Assembly (NCBI GenBank): GCA_026414125.1
Contig: JAOAJQ010000073.1
Span: 1 to 6,468 of the forward strand
DNA: 6,468 bases
From: Thermoproteota archaeon
GTDB lineage: Archaea > Thermoproteota > EX4484-205 > JAAOZP01
Reading direction: 5' to 3'
The notes below the pieces were generated by a model. It had not been told where the DNA came from and ran no database searches. It was given only the letters and a program-made list of their open reading frames with translations. A program made the translations under genes and the position numbers. This document shows, piece by piece, positions 5,633 through 6,468 of the stretch (the first letter of the stretch is position 1; every line of letters begins with the position of its first letter).

Positions 5633-6468
5633 TCAGCCGAATTGCCACTGGCCTTTCGAATCCAGCAATCCCACGGGTATTTTTCTAGATTGTTCGCTCA
5701 TCATGTCTAGCTCAACAATGGAGAATCCCTTCAGAAACCCGTCTCTCACTAGGCTTCTCAGAAGGTCGGATAATGAAGGGTATTCACGGTTAGGCAGATA
5801 AAGCCTGGCGAAGAGAGTCGGCTTCATGATTTCTTTCTGAAAACTCAGGAGGAAAGGAGTCTGCAATAAGCCGGAGGCAAAGGTCTGCATCTCTGTTCCA
5901 CCTGGAAACTCCACTATCAGCTGGAGGAGCCGAGAGTCCTCCAAGGGGAATGGGAGAATGTTTGCAACATATCCTAGGATCAGCCCATTGGCCGTCAGCT
6001 TCTTAATCCTGTTTGACACTGTTGGAACCGAGACGCCTGTGATCCTGGCGATCTCAGACATTGAGGTCTGCGCATCACTCTCAAGAATAAGCATTATTTG
6101 AACATCCAAGGGATCAGCCTCTATACTGTACCCCGGAGGATCGTCTAGAATTATGGGGCTAGACTCCGTCAGGCTTCTTCTTACATCGTTCCAGTTAATC
6201 CTCCATCTTTTAGAGTCTGCATCATAGTTTTGAAAACAAGGTCCGACGCCGACTATTTCGCCGAGAGGGTGAATGCTGAGGCGCTTCACCCCGTATTTCT
6301 CCTTAAGACTGTTCAGCATGGATTCGTAAGAATTGTAGAAGACATACGGTATTTTGAAGCCCACCAAGTAGCCAAGGCTCCCCAGGATCCTGTAGGATTG
6401 GAACCAGTAGCTTAAGGATGAAACTCTCTCCATCAGCTCTGCCTCGCTCTCTGCTTCAGGCTCTATCT
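5633..6468 (-). CDS. Lrp/AsnC-type transcription regulator, two-HTH form (5' end missing)
   Basis: The frame runs from the right edge to TGA 5633. An ATG at 6433 would give 266 residues, but the 11 complete codons before it stay open (ending EAESEAEL), no TATA box or Shine-Dalgarno precedes it, and the first visible residues resemble the second half of a winged helix (ERVSSLSYWFQSYRILGSLGYLVGF), so the true start is probably outside. Numbered from that ATG: remnant of a first DNA-binding domain (1-28), a linking or sensor-like domain (about 29-104), a complete AsnC-type winged helix (about 107-156: DPLDVQIMLILESD, SEIARITGVSVPTVSNRIKKL, GLILGYVA) and a C-terminal ligand-sensor-like domain (about 160-245). 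It is probably a DNA-binding repressor or activator. Its targets are unknown; the repeats just downstream and the peptidase promoter are nearby candidates. The winged helix is clear; the two-domain reading is weaker. Confidence 0.82.
   Translation of the reverse strand, partial: IEPEAESEAELMERVSSLSYWFQSYRILGSLGYLVGFKIPYVFYNSYESMLNSLKEKYGVKRLSIHPLGEIVGVGPCFQNYDADSKRWRINWNDVRRSLTESSPIILDDPPGYSIEADPLDVQIMLILESDAQTSMSEIARITGVSVPTVSNRIKKLTANGLILGYVANILPFPLEDSRLLQLIVEFPGGTEMQTFASGLLQTPFLLSFQKEIMKPTLFARLYLPNREYPSLSDLLRSLVRDGFLKGFSIVELDMMSEQSRKIPVGLLDSKGQWQFG

Noticed and set aside
6431..6433. ATG 6433 as the true start of the regulator
   Set aside because: The frame is open upstream to the edge, no TATA or Shine-Dalgarno precedes it, and starting here would cut a winged helix in half.

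Overview
The window looks archaeal, most likely a (hyper)thermophilic Thermoproteota/TACK-type organism. This rests on AT-rich TATA-like boxes about 25-30 nt upstream of start codons (near-leaderless genes), frequent TTG and GTG starts, an Lrp/AsnC-type regulator with apparently two DNA-binding domains, and secreted proteins rich in N-glycosylation sequons. The lineage is an inference and no species is claimed. All five supported genes lie on the minus strand, so the window is read from right to left.

Reading order (high to low coordinates): (1) an Lrp/AsnC-type transcription regulator (5633 to the right edge), whose frame stays open past the edge, so its N-terminus is missing. (2) A 205-bp gap holding a 29-bp-period tandem repeat of hairpin + T5 units, which look like two terminators in a row, followed by a likely promoter. 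(3) A gingipain-like clan CD cysteine peptidase (family C25) with a signal peptide and a C-terminal membrane anchor (4090-5427). (4) A short gap with a good BRE/TATA promoter. (5) An exported transglutaminase-fold protein with an intact Cys-His-Asp triad (2960-3994). (6) Overlapping it by 4 bp, a membrane-anchored, mostly extracytoplasmic protein of unknown function (1866-2963). (7) A second TATA-like promoter and a YicI-type GH31 alpha-xylosidase (1-1795), truncated at the left edge.

The alpha-xylosidase is a cytoplasmic-type enzyme for xyloglucan-derived oligosaccharides. The three central genes encode cell-surface proteins: a protease, a transglutaminase-like enzyme or scaffold, and a membrane-anchored partner translationally coupled to it. 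A surface-protein processing or attachment module is a reasonable hypothesis, but the sequence does not prove that the three act together, and separate promoters suggest at least two transcription units.

The first 19 bases match the Tn5/Nextera mosaic end at 17 of 19 positions, starting exactly at base 1. The alpha-xylosidase loses its resemblance to YicI exactly there, so the left edge is probably a contig end with residual library adapter rather than genomic DNA. No RNA gene, CRISPR array or insertion sequence was found, and no gene-free stretch exceeds 300 bases.
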